DNA from: a bacterium
Lineage (GTDB): Bacteria; Zhuqueibacterota; Zhuqueibacteria; Residuimicrobiales; Oceaniaggregativiventaceae
Assembly: GCA_029565675.1 (NCBI GenBank)
Contig: JAKQNP010000004.1
Location: 1 to 64,000, forward strand
Direction of reading: 5' to 3'
DNA: 64,000 bases
Both the position numbers and the translations under genes were made by a program. The notes beneath the pieces are model-generated. The model had not been told where the DNA came from, did no database searches, and was given only the letters and a program-made list of their open reading frames with translations. Positions 23,574 to 32,382 of this stretch are shown here, one piece after another. Position 1 is the stretch's first letter. Every line of letters starts with the position of its first letter.

Positions 23574-26077
23574 GGCACCTGTTCGATCTCCAGGCCAAGC
23601 GGCGCCGCCGGGGGAATGGTGTCGGAAGAATCGAGAGCCTGGACGGTAACGCCGTCAAATCTGACGCGATCGTTAAAAGATCCCAGTCCGAGCAAACCAG
23701 AGGCCGTCACCGGCCATGCCTCGAGCAACACCACTTCCTGATTGATCTGGACTTGCAGCAGATCAGGCTCTAGGACAAGTTCGATTCGATTCCATTCCGA
23801 CAGAGACAGATCGTTTGCGACCTTGCTGTTCTTGACGGTTTCACCTTCTCTGATGGCCACGGCTTGCACATCATAGGAATGTATCTGCACATAATCGTAA
23901 TTCAGGCTGTCCGAATAATTGAACAGCAGCGCATAATCGCAATAGGGATTGGTTGCAGGATTTTCGATGCTCTGTGCCTGGCAGCCGAAGCGGACCCGCA
24001 AGGGGAATGAAACTCCCGGGTCGAGCAAGGCATACTCTCCCAGCTGTTTTCCTGCCGGACTTTCATAGTTTTCTTCCGCCAGCAAAAGCGTACCGGCTTC
24101 TTCGACTGCCCAGCGCTCGGGATGATTCAAACGCCATGATTTCAGGTTGGAATCGGAAAAGGAATCGCTGAAATAGAGCTGCAGTTGCAGGGAAAGTGCC
24201 GAATCCAGGTGCAACGGATTTTTGCGCTTTGACTGATCGGTCAAACCATCGATTTGCAGCTGGTACACGATTCCAGGATCGAGCGGATCCAGCCACAGGT
24301 CAACGCTTTGACAAGCCTGGCCGACCTGAACGTCATAGAGTGTTCGGTAGGGCGACAGTCGATAGGCCTCATGCCGGGCAGCCGCAACACTATCGATCGC
24401 TTCGCTGAAACGCAAGCGCAATTGACCCGCATCGATGAACGAACAATCGACAATCGTTGGCGGCAGGGTGTCGCCAAGGGTAGAGACCGTCAAACGGGCG
24501 GGTTCGAGGCTCTGCAATCCGGCGTTGTCGACGCTGTAGAGCTCATAGCGATACTCCTGATCTTCGGTCAACTGGGTGTCTTGGTAGAGGGTCGAATAGA
24601 CGCGTGCGATCTCCTGACCATCGCGATAGAGGCGATAAAAATCCGCTGTACCATTGTCGGTTGCCGGATAAGGAGGACGCCAGGTCAGTTTGATGTCGTT
24701 AAATCCTTGTTCCGGACTGCGGAATTCCTGCGGCATGAGAGGAGGCGTGGTGTCAGCATCAGAGACGTCATCGCTGATGCGGAAAAAATACAAATCGGGT
24801 ATCGGGCTCAGAAATGCGCTGCGGAAGATGGCTGCCGTGCCCTGCCGGTTGACCACCATATCGGGTTGCCAGTATTTTTCAGGCTTTCCCGGCACAGGGC
24901 GAGTGCGGTGATGCAATACGCGATTCACGGTTTGTGACCCATCGGTCGCGATGCCGACGATCTCCCCCCATAAAGGCGCCCACGATTTTTCGGGATCATA
25001 CGAACGCCCATAAAAGGAAACATAAAGGGTTGTCGGATCTGTAACCGAGTTGCAGGCGCTCATCACCTGTGAGGCCCAGGGATTCATTTCCTTGAGCAGA
25101 CGAATGTAGCCATCGGACAAACGTACCGAGATCACATCGCCGGACCTGACTCCATAACGGGAATAAAACTCCGGCATATCAAATCCAGCGACCGTATACA
25201 TCACCTGATGGCCAAAAGCATCGACACCGACTTCCCAATGAATCAGGCCAGGATAGAGTTGGCGCTGAAAATTCCATTCCCGATCGTAGAGCTCGATGCC
25301 ATGCAAGCGGTCAAGAGCGGGTTCGGAATGCCAGGACACGATGACGAATTGACCGTCTGCAGATACAGCCGCATAATCGAGCAGAGACATCGTGCTGGAG
25401 TCAAAAGTGCTCGCCGGGTATTTGATATCATCGACCAGGTCATAGACAAAGAGTTCACGTCCGTCGCCGTCGAGGCACCAGTAGCGCCCGTCATCTGAAA
25501 TGTCTCCTTCACCGCCGGCCGGGCCGATCATGCTGTATTCAGAGAACCTGTGCAAAAGGGTATAGTTGGGGAAGTCGCGGACATCATAGAGCCGCATTTC
25601 ATTTCCCTCAAATTTATAGAAACAATAGCGCGGATCAAAGGTGATCGTGCGGTCATTCGCTCGATAGCGATCAGCCAAAGCCCAGCGCATCCACCAGGTC
25701 TGAAAGGTGCCGCTCTCCAGGCGCCGTATTTTTTCACCGGTGCGGCCGTCGTAGAGAAAACTGTAGATCTTCCGCTGGCCGTCGATGATGACGTCTTCGC
25801 TGGCCATAAAATAAGAACCATCGATATTGAAACAACAGAATTCAGAATTGGCAAAATAGCCACCCACTGCATCCTGTCCGGCAGTGGTGCAGTTGCTGAC
25901 CCGCGTGATGCGGGTGCCAAAAGCTGGGTCGATGTAACTGCCACCCACGCTCGCAGGGGGAGCAAAAGTTTTAAAGTCCGGCGGTATGATGATCGCCGTA
26001 CCTTCATTTTCCTGATACTGCGCGTTGCCGTGTCCGATAAGCACAAACACCAACAGCAGCCATCGCCATTTTTTCAC
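23570..26077 (-). CDS. Secreted multidomain protein (propeller, fibronectin-like and lectin/LamG-like) in the polysaccharide locus
   Basis: 835 residues from a GTG at 26077, chosen because GGAGGAGTG precedes it and a signal peptide (KKWRWLLLVFVLIGHGNAQ) follows; the longer frame from 26191 is rejected. Residues about 30-460 have repeated beta-blade motifs (SDDGRYWCLDGDG, SADGQFVIVSWHSE, GYIRLLKEMNPWASQV) of TolB/WD-like propellers. A fibronectin type III domain follows (DIKLTWRPPYPATDNGTADFY, about 480-560), then a second beta domain (LPPTIVDCSFID), and about 660-830 a jelly-roll like those of LamG/DUF1080-type sugar-binding modules (YFSDSFSDSNLKSW, SEWNRIELVLE). Coupled to neighbours on both sides by 4-bp overlaps (GTGA and ATGA). 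A role in handling or anchoring the polymer is inferred; no catalytic motif was seen. Confidence 0.75.
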   Translation of the reverse strand: MKKWRWLLLVFVLIGHGNAQYQENEGTAIIIPPDFKTFAPPASVGGSYIDPAFGTRITRVSNCTTAGQDAVGGYFANSEFCCFNIDGSYFMASEDVIIDGQRKIYSFLYDGRTGEKIRRLESGTFQTWWMRWALADRYRANDRTITFDPRYCFYKFEGNEMRLYDVRDFPNYTLLHRFSEYSMIGPAGGEGDISDDGRYWCLDGDGRELFVYDLVDDIKYPASTFDSSTMSLLDYAAVSADGQFVIVSWHSEPALDRLHGIELYDREWNFQRQLYPGLIHWEVGVDAFGHQVMYTVAGFDMPEFYSRYGVRSGDVISVRLSDGYIRLLKEMNPWASQVMSACNSVTDPTTLYVSFYGRSYDPEKSWAPLWGEIVGIATDGSQTVNRVLHHRTRPVPGKPEKYWQPDMVVNRQGTAAIFRSAFLSPIPDLYFFRISDDVSDADTTPPLMPQEFRSPEQGFNDIKLTWRPPYPATDNGTADFYRLYRDGQEIARVYSTLYQDTQLTEDQEYRYELYSVDNAGLQSLEPARLTVSTLGDTLPPTIVDCSFIDAGQLRLRFSEAIDSVAAARHEAYRLSPYRTLYDVQVGQACQSVDLWLDPLDPGIVYQLQIDGLTDQSKRKNPLHLDSALSLQLQLYFSDSFSDSNLKSWRLNHPERWAVEEAGTLLLAEENYESPAGKQLGEYALLDPGVSFPLRVRFGCQAQSIENPATNPYCDYALLFNYSDSLNYDYVQIHSYDVQAVAIREGETVKNSKVANDLSLSEWNRIELVLEPDLLQVQINQEVVLLEAWPVTASGLLGLGSFNDRVRFDGVTVQALDSSDTIPPAAPLGLEIEQVP

Positions 26078-28092
26078 GAAACACTCCTCCGATAACCAAA
26101 ATATTTGCCGATTTGTCGCTTGCCTGTCCGGACGATCTCGCAGCAAGAAAAGAAAAGGAAAAACGAATTGAGCAAAAGATAACGTTTCCACATCCGTTGG
26201 GGTTCCTGAATCAGCCTAAAGAACCATTCCAGTCCTGCACGCTGCATCCAGTGCGGAGCGCGACGCGTAAGCCCGCCCAAAATATCAAAGCTGCCCCCCA
26301 CTCCATGGATGACCGAAACGCGCAGGCGGGCTTTATATTTGCGCACCCATTTTTCCTTCATCGGCGAGCCCATGCCGATCAGCAGAATATCAGCTTTGGA
26401 TGCAGCTATTTCCGCAAGGGTCATTTCCAACTCTTCAGGGGAAGCAAAATAACCGCTGTGATAACCGGCGAGCGGCAGGTTTGGATAGCGCTGCCGCAGC
26501 TCTGCGACTGCAGATTCGATAACCGGCTCGCGCGCCCCAAGGAGATAAATCCGATGCTGCTTTTCTTCTGCCAGGGCGAACAATTGAAACATCAGATCGG
26601 TGCCGTTCAACCGCCCGGGCAGCGGTCTTCCCAAGAGGCGAGACAACCAGACAATCGGTATGCCGTCAGCACCGATCAGATCGGCATGGCGGATGATCAG
26701 GGCGAGTTCGCGATCCCAATGCGCCTTGACAATTTTGGCGGCATTGACCAGAACAATATGCACCGGCTTGATATTGGGTATACAACGATCGAACAGCTGC
26801 ACGCACTGATCGAGAGTGATTTTGGCGACCGGAAAACCGAACAAATCCGAGGTCGGGACCGCTTGGATCTTTTGCCAGGCATGGCCGTCGGTGGTTCGGC
26901 CTTTGGCGATCGTTGCAAGAGGAAAAGGTGAAAGTCGAGAAAACAAATCCTCAAAACGGTTGGCCATGCGCTGCTTGGAAAAAGTGTGCAAGGCAAATTC
27001 AGCGGCGTTCGCTCCGACCTGACGCGCGGTGGGCAAATCTGCCAAACGAGCGAGCAAACAGTCTGCCAAAGCAGCAGGATTGCCGGGCGGCACAAGAAAA
27101 CCGGTCTTTTCATGCTCGATCCAATCGCGCGTCCCACTGACATTTGTGGCAATGACGGGAATGCCGAGACTCATCGCTTCAATCACTGAGTTGGGACAGC
27201 CCTCGGCCTGGCGGGAAGTGAGAACTGCCAGATCCATTTGGATCAGATAGTCAACCACTCTGGGTTGCTGGCCGGCAAAGGTTACCGCCTCGGCGAGGTG
27301 CAATCGATGCGCCAGACTCTGCATCCGCGCCAGGCAAGGCCCATCGCCGAGCAAAACAAATCGCACATCCGGTCGCACCGCCAGAACTTTTTGCGCCGCG
27401 AACAGAAACGTCTCGTGGTCTTTTTGCCGCGTAAAGCGAGCGACCATACCGACAAGCGGCCGCTTTTCATTTCGGTTGGAGGGTGAATGCGTCGGCAACC
27501 CCAATTCGATTCCATTTTCGATCACCTGGATCTTGTTGTCCGACACACCGCGTTTTTGGCAAAATTCAAATCCGGATGGACTGTTGGTCACCACATGATC
27601 GACGTGCGGGAAAATCCGCGATTCTATCCAGTGATAGACGCGGCTGCCCATTGAGGAATAGACCGCTTCGGAATTCCGCTCAGCAAAGACGATCTGCCGG
27701 ACACCTTGCCATCGACCGATGAGGTAACCGAATAGACGGGCGCAGGCATTGATGGCATAAAGAATATCAAAGGATTCATGCGCCAAAAAGCGGTTCAATC
27801 GCAGAATAAACCGAGGGTCAAAAGAATGCTTTTTACCCAGATTGTGAATTTCTAAACCTTGCAGTCGAGCAAAATCCTCAGCCAAATCGTTTGGCCGGGA
27901 TTGCAGCACCAGCAGCGTGCAGCGAAACCGAGTGCGATCCATATTTTCCAATAAGGTGAGCAACTGCCTTTCAGCTCCCCCCAGACCGAGGGAAGGGAGC
28001 AGAAACGCTATGCTTGGTCGCGAGTCGTGGTTTCCGGACTGATGCAAAGGCTTCTGCATCGTCGGCAAAACAGTTTGAGTCATTTGAGTCAA
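26074..28092 (-). CDS. Fused glycosyltransferase: GT4 plus WecG/TagA/CpsF (GT26)
   Basis: 672 residues with two enzymes in one chain. About 25-385: GT4 domain with LGLGGAERQLL, VGMVARFTRQKDH and EGCPNSVIEAM (E-x7-E). About 425-625: WecG/TagA/CpsF domain with LVNAAKIVKA, HADLIGADGIPIVW, LNGTDLMFQL, AYLLGA-type core (IYLLGAREPVIE) and GMGSPMKEKW then VGGSFDILGG. GT26 enzymes move ManNAcA, ManNAc or glucose onto undecaprenyl-linked acceptors. The fusion would couple two successive steps. A hydrophobic, basic C-terminus (LLLNSFFLFFSCC) suggests membrane contact. TTG at 28092 has AAGGA 8 bp upstream; the ATG at 28083 is the alternative. Usual family members are separate proteins. Confidence 0.88.
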   Translation of the reverse strand: MTQMTQTVLPTMQKPLHQSGNHDSRPSIAFLLPSLGLGGAERQLLTLLENMDRTRFRCTLLVLQSRPNDLAEDFARLQGLEIHNLGKKHSFDPRFILRLNRFLAHESFDILYAINACARLFGYLIGRWQGVRQIVFAERNSEAVYSSMGSRVYHWIESRIFPHVDHVVTNSPSGFEFCQKRGVSDNKIQVIENGIELGLPTHSPSNRNEKRPLVGMVARFTRQKDHETFLFAAQKVLAVRPDVRFVLLGDGPCLARMQSLAHRLHLAEAVTFAGQQPRVVDYLIQMDLAVLTSRQAEGCPNSVIEAMSLGIPVIATNVSGTRDWIEHEKTGFLVPPGNPAALADCLLARLADLPTARQVGANAAEFALHTFSKQRMANRFEDLFSRLSPFPLATIAKGRTTDGHAWQKIQAVPTSDLFGFPVAKITLDQCVQLFDRCIPNIKPVHIVLVNAAKIVKAHWDRELALIIRHADLIGADGIPIVWLSRLLGRPLPGRLNGTDLMFQLFALAEEKQHRIYLLGAREPVIESAVAELRQRYPNLPLAGYHSGYFASPEELEMTLAEIAASKADILLIGMGSPMKEKWVRKYKARLRVSVIHGVGGSFDILGGLTRRAPHWMQRAGLEWFFRLIQEPQRMWKRYLLLNSFFLFFSCCEIVRTGKRQIGKYFGYRRSVS

Positions 28093-28519
28093 TTAGCAGA
28101 TCCTTGCTTTTTCTTAACGCAATGCTGAACCGTGTTAATTTTGCTCAACCAATTCGCTTTTCTGGCTCGATGCCATCTGCTTGCTTTTTGATCCGCTAGC
28201 CTTGCCGGCAACGCCAACTGCTGCTCCCACCCGCACAGCAGCGTTTGCAGCTGAACGACTGGTGGACCGGCTTGCGCGACTCATCAAAACCGGAAGATGG
28301 GGTGTGGCGCAAAATACACAATTCCGATATTCGAATTCGTATTCCGCTGCAAGGATTTCCAATTCCTTCACAAGGCAAACCAGAAATGGCTGATAAATCA
28401 GTTTGTTTATCTTGCAATTAACCTGTTCGGCATTTGCACCGATCGACACACGGCCGCTCAGAACAATAAACTTGCACAAAGTGTGCCAAATACAGGTTTG
28501 AACAATAGAAGATTCGCCC
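28093..28519. other. Intergenic gap inside the polysaccharide locus
   Basis: 427 bp without a supported gene, the only long break between glycosyltransferase genes here. A 167-codon minus-strand frame crosses it but starts inside the next gene and has no ribosome site. It holds a small palindrome GCACA-AAG-TGTGC at 28474-28486, and is the likely site of an internal promoter for the three downstream genes. Confidence 0.4.
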
Positions 28520-29707
28520 TCAGCCGGCGTATGGGCTTCTCCGGCGGATAAATTGCAATATTTGGTCGGCGCGATCGTTCCAGGTCGGCGGCAACACCAC
28601 GTTGTTGGAGCGCTGTTCGTTTTCGTCTGGTTCAGCAAGAGTGCGAATGGCCCGCGCCAAATCTTGTGGATCTCCTGCCTGAGCCCAGGCCAGATTGGCC
28701 ATCTCAGGCATGGCCTCGCGAAAGACCGGCAGATCCGATAAAACCACAGGCCGACCGCTCTGCAGATACTCGTACAATTTTAGCGGCGATGTAAAGGCAT
28801 TGTTGGGGTGATCGGAGTTGGGCAAAACCAACACATCGGCAGCACACTGGATATTCCAGATATCGCCAGTCGAAACCCAACCGAGAAAGCGCACATCCGC
28901 CGCACCGGCAACCCGCTTCTCGAGTTCGACAATTTCTGCCGGGTTGCCGCCAGCTATCACGACAGTGCTGACGGGCAAATCAGCAGCCGCCTGCACCAGA
29001 ACATCCACACCTTTCCCCGGCAACAGACTGCCGGTATAGACCACCCAATGGGTACGCGTTTCTGGCAGAGCCAAATGCCGGCGAGCCATTTCCACAGGGA
29101 TGACCTGACGTGGTGTCACCGCATCGGGAGCGACGCACAAACGATCCGACTCCAGGCCGTATCGATCGCCCAGATAGTCAGCGAGTGCCTTGGTGATGGT
29201 GATCACGCCGTCGCAGGAGCGCAAAACCGGGCCGAACCAGCGTTCCGGCCTGTGCACTCTGTTGTGGGCTTCAAAAAAAATGGCAAACCGCCGACGGGTG
29301 TGTTTTTTGATCTGCAAACCAGCCCAGGCCGCGTGTAAATTGCGGGTGTAGAGACAAAAAGGCAAATCGCTCTTTTGCTGCAGCAAATAGACAGCGGAAC
29401 CGATCACCTGTCCAAGCCCGCCGACGGCGGGGACGCGCCAACGCGATGGCTTGGCGGCTGTCGGCCGTTTGCTCCATGCCAGCAAACTGGGCATCGTCAC
29501 CACCGGGAAACGCTGCGCAACAGCATAGAAATCGAACAAATCATCGGTGCTGTTTTTGCGTGTATCGAAAAACAAAGGGCGCACCAATCGAATCCGGGCG
29601 CCGCAGGCGGCAAAAGCTTCGCACATCCGCATCTGTTGCATGCTGCATGCGGTAAACGCCGGGAATCGTTCATTTGTGAGATAGTGGATGTTCGTTACTT
29701 CACTCAC
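28520..29707 (-). CDS. Glycosyltransferase family 4 (group 1)
   Basis: 395 residues, GT-B fold. The N-terminal half has FPAFTACSMQQMRMCEAFA, an acceptor-type helix; the C-terminal half has VVYTGSLLPGKGVDVLV and the nucleotide-sugar-binding segment FTSPLKLYEYLQSGRPVVLSD, in which the usual E-x7-E is present as the K/E-rich variant typical of this subgroup. It starts at GTG 29707, with GGAG six bases upstream. The gene follows the flippase by 9 bp. Sugar specificity unknown. Confidence 0.82.
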   Translation of the reverse strand: MSEVTNIHYLTNERFPAFTACSMQQMRMCEAFAACGARIRLVRPLFFDTRKNSTDDLFDFYAVAQRFPVVTMPSLLAWSKRPTAAKPSRWRVPAVGGLGQVIGSAVYLLQQKSDLPFCLYTRNLHAAWAGLQIKKHTRRRFAIFFEAHNRVHRPERWFGPVLRSCDGVITITKALADYLGDRYGLESDRLCVAPDAVTPRQVIPVEMARRHLALPETRTHWVVYTGSLLPGKGVDVLVQAAADLPVSTVVIAGGNPAEIVELEKRVAGAADVRFLGWVSTGDIWNIQCAADVLVLPNSDHPNNAFTSPLKLYEYLQSGRPVVLSDLPVFREAMPEMANLAWAQAGDPQDLARAIRTLAEPDENEQRSNNVVLPPTWNDRADQILQFIRRRSPYAG

Positions 29708-29716
29708 CGATGCTCC

Positions 29717-30931
29717 TCATCGCCGCAACCAGGGTTTTTGTCGGCCACCGCCATAACCGATCAAAAAATAACCAACAGCGACGCGAATTGCCAGTTGGAC
29801 AGCCAGTGCATAACCGGCACCAATGACCCCCAATCCGCGCAACGCGAAATATAGGCCCGGTATATAAAAAAGCATAATGGTCAGGGTGATTGCCAGATAA
29901 ATAGCCAAACCTCTGTCGGTAAAACGGCCCATGATAAAACTGGAACTCAGTCCGTTGATCAGGCGCAGCAAGCCGGCAAGCGACAAAATTTGCAGCAAAA
30001 AAATGCCGCTGTCATATTTGCCGTCATACAACAGACGCATGATGGGTTGAGCGGCTGCGGCCACAGCGATCATCAAAAAAAAAGCCAGGACGATTATCTT
30101 GCGGCCATAGGCGTTCAATGAAACGTGCACCGAGCGACCGAATTCCGGCACCCAGACGATTTTCGCTGCATGGCTGATGATGCTGAAGATTTGCGCCGGC
30201 ACCGTTGTGGCAGAAAAAATCGCCAGGGTTTCATTGCCAAGCACCTTGGAAATCACCAAAGCATCCAATGAGACCAGGACATTGACCACCAAACCGATAC
30301 CCATGTAGATCAGGCCGGTTTTGTGCAATTCAGCAGGAACCGGATCTTTCCCGATCGGCATCGAACGGTGGGCAAGGTAGATATTGAAAAGTCCGGTGAC
30401 AAGCAAGGTCAACGTATAACCAATAATGGCGGTGTCGGCCCCCAGGCGTTTGGTTGCCCACAGGAACGCAACGACGAACAAAAAAAGGCCGCGAAATGCG
30501 CTGCTCATCAGGACAGCCGTACGGTAGCGCCGCATGGAACGAAACAGACTGGACAGCAGCAGTGTGGAGCAAGTGATCAAGATCGCGAGCAAAAGACAAA
30601 TCCACTGGTAGGGTTTTAGATCATAGATCAATCCGCTCACCACCACAGAAATCGCACCGATAACCGCAGAGGCAAAAAGAACTCTTCGCAAAAGCTGCGT
30701 CCATTGATAGCGGCCGGGATGGTCACGCGCAAAAAAAGTGGTAACCGCGATATCCTGGCCCCAGATCGCCAGCGTCGGCAAAAAGAGGATCAAACTGCGC
30801 ATCAGGCTGAACTCCCCGAAAGCTTGGGTGCTCAAGGAACGAGCCAGCCAGATTGAGACCAGAGACGCGAAGAACATCGACAAGCCGAGCAAGCCGGTCA
30901 CCCAGCCGATTTTCTGTGTGATGGTTTTCAT
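29717..30931 (-). CDS. Oligosaccharide flippase (Wzx-like, MOP superfamily)
   Basis: 404 residues with about twelve to fourteen hydrophobic helices and few charges within them. The N-terminus (VTGLLGLSMFFASLVSIWLARSLS, key features only: small residues and LAR) and the segment QAFGEFSLMRSL match the polysaccharide biosynthesis/flippase family. It would turn undecaprenyl-linked repeat units from the inner to the outer face of the cytoplasmic membrane. The start overlaps the O-antigen ligase-like gene by ATGA, so export and polymerisation or ligation proteins are made together. Confidence 0.85.
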   Translation of the reverse strand: MKTITQKIGWVTGLLGLSMFFASLVSIWLARSLSTQAFGEFSLMRSLILFLPTLAIWGQDIAVTTFFARDHPGRYQWTQLLRRVLFASAVIGAISVVVSGLIYDLKPYQWICLLLAILITCSTLLLSSLFRSMRRYRTAVLMSSAFRGLFLFVVAFLWATKRLGADTAIIGYTLTLLVTGLFNIYLAHRSMPIGKDPVPAELHKTGLIYMGIGLVVNVLVSLDALVISKVLGNETLAIFSATTVPAQIFSIISHAAKIVWVPEFGRSVHVSLNAYGRKIIVLAFFLMIAVAAAAQPIMRLLYDGKYDSGIFLLQILSLAGLLRLINGLSSSFIMGRFTDRGLAIYLAITLTIMLFYIPGLYFALRGLGVIGAGYALAVQLAIRVAVGYFLIGYGGGRQKPWLRR

Positions 30932-32382
30932 TTTTTATTCTGTCCGTTGATTGCCGGGGCCTCTGGTAGAACTGCCGTCAAAGCCAGGATGATATAAAAT
31001 AGCGGATAACCGCCAGGAGGATGTTTGTCGACGAATCCGTGCAACAAAAAAGCCAGAATGCCGGAGAGCAGGGAGATCGCGATGATCGATACAGCCATAT
31101 TCGGACTGTGCACGGAACGCCACAGGCAGCGAACCAGAGAAAAAATCAAGAACAGGAAAGCCGCCAGGCCGATCAGACCGGTTTCACCCGTAATCAAAAG
31201 GTACATATTGTGCACGGGGCGCCGGATGGTGGAAAACCGCATTCCAAGAATGGTATCGTTGTACTTGCGCATGACCGCCGCATAGTTGTTGATTCCGACA
31301 CCGCCGACCGGATTGTCCTGGATCAAATTAAAAGCGATCTGAAAGGTCGGTATTCGGCCCATGGCAGAGCCATGATCGTCACCAAAAATCCGGTTTTCCA
31401 GTTGCTCGGTAAATAAAAAACTCACAATCACCAGCACCACGGCAGAAAACAGAGCCAGCTGAAAGACCTGGCGGGATTGCATTCGATGGCATTTCACCGC
31501 GATGACCATAAAGAAGGTTAAGGCAACCAGAGTGGAAATCCAGCCTCCGCGCGAACCGGTCAAAATCATGGCGCTGCAGCCCAGTATGAAAGACACAAGA
31601 GCGGTATACCAGGCGATGCGGGTTCGCGCGAGCAAAACCAGACCCAGTGTCAACGGTAAAAGTATTTCCAGAAACCAGGCCAAACGATTGGGATGACCAA
31701 GTGTGCCGCCGACGCGCTGCAAAGAAGTAACCATCTCGCCTTCAATCTGCATCTCACCGAGAAAAGCCAATCCCAGCGTGTTCCCGGAAATGTACTGCAT
31801 CAAGGCGATAAGAGATTGACCTCCAAGGGCCAAAGCCAGAGCCCAACAGCAGAGTTCGAGGTCGCGTTGGTCCTGCAATTGATAGGCAACAACCCAGAAG
31901 AGAAGCATCACTTTTGCCATTTGCACCAGTTCGAGGGTTGCGAGGTCCAAACGCGGTGCCCATAACAAACTCAACAATGCGGCTTCGAAATAAAGGACAG
32001 CTGGAAATGCCAATGCGGTATAAAATTTGGCTGGTTTGACTGTTTTTTTAGCCGATTGAATGATCCCATACCCCAACATGAGCAGCACAAAAATGTCCCG
32101 CAGAGCGACGCCCATCGTCGAAGCACCGGCCTGTTCTTCAAAAAGATGGATAAAATTGACATCGATTTGAATCGGCAAAGTGAAACACAGAGAAAAAAGC
32201 AGAAAACGACGAACATTCCCCGAAATCAAAGCGACAAAGGGAAACGCAAGCGCCAGGCTTAAAAGAACCATCCACTGACCGGAGAAACGGGAAAAAAAAG
32301 CCAACAGCAAACCGAAAAACAGTGCAAACAGACCAATAACCGGAGTCTGCCAGGAAAGGAATTTCGACCTCGCTGTCAACAT
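30928..32382 (-). CDS. O-antigen ligase/polymerase-like membrane protein (Wzy/WaaL family)
   Basis: 484 residues from the ATG at 32382, which overlaps the upstream stop by 7 bp; the longer frame to 32481 is rejected. About eleven membrane helices. The family's periplasmic loop is recognisable from GTLGHPNRLAWFLEI through LTGSRGGW and GVGINNYA to RPVHNMYLLITGETGLIG, with the conserved Arg and His used for sugar transfer. It either polymerises repeat units or ligates the polymer; the two activities are not separable by sequence here. Confidence 0.87.
   Translation of the reverse strand: MLTARSKFLSWQTPVIGLFALFFGLLLAFFSRFSGQWMVLLSLALAFPFVALISGNVRRFLLFSLCFTLPIQIDVNFIHLFEEQAGASTMGVALRDIFVLLMLGYGIIQSAKKTVKPAKFYTALAFPAVLYFEAALLSLLWAPRLDLATLELVQMAKVMLLFWVVAYQLQDQRDLELCCWALALALGGQSLIALMQYISGNTLGLAFLGEMQIEGEMVTSLQRVGGTLGHPNRLAWFLEILLPLTLGLVLLARTRIAWYTALVSFILGCSAMILTGSRGGWISTLVALTFFMVIAVKCHRMQSRQVFQLALFSAVVLVIVSFLFTEQLENRIFGDDHGSAMGRIPTFQIAFNLIQDNPVGGVGINNYAAVMRKYNDTILGMRFSTIRRPVHNMYLLITGETGLIGLAAFLFLIFSLVRCLWRSVHSPNMAVSIIAISLLSGILAFLLHGFVDKHPPGGYPLFYIILALTAVLPEAPAINGQNKK

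Noticed and set aside
28135-28638. 167-codon minus-strand frame in the glycan-locus gap
   Set aside because: Starts inside the neighbouring glycosyltransferase gene in another frame; the Ala/Ser-rich tail is suggestive but no start signal supports it.
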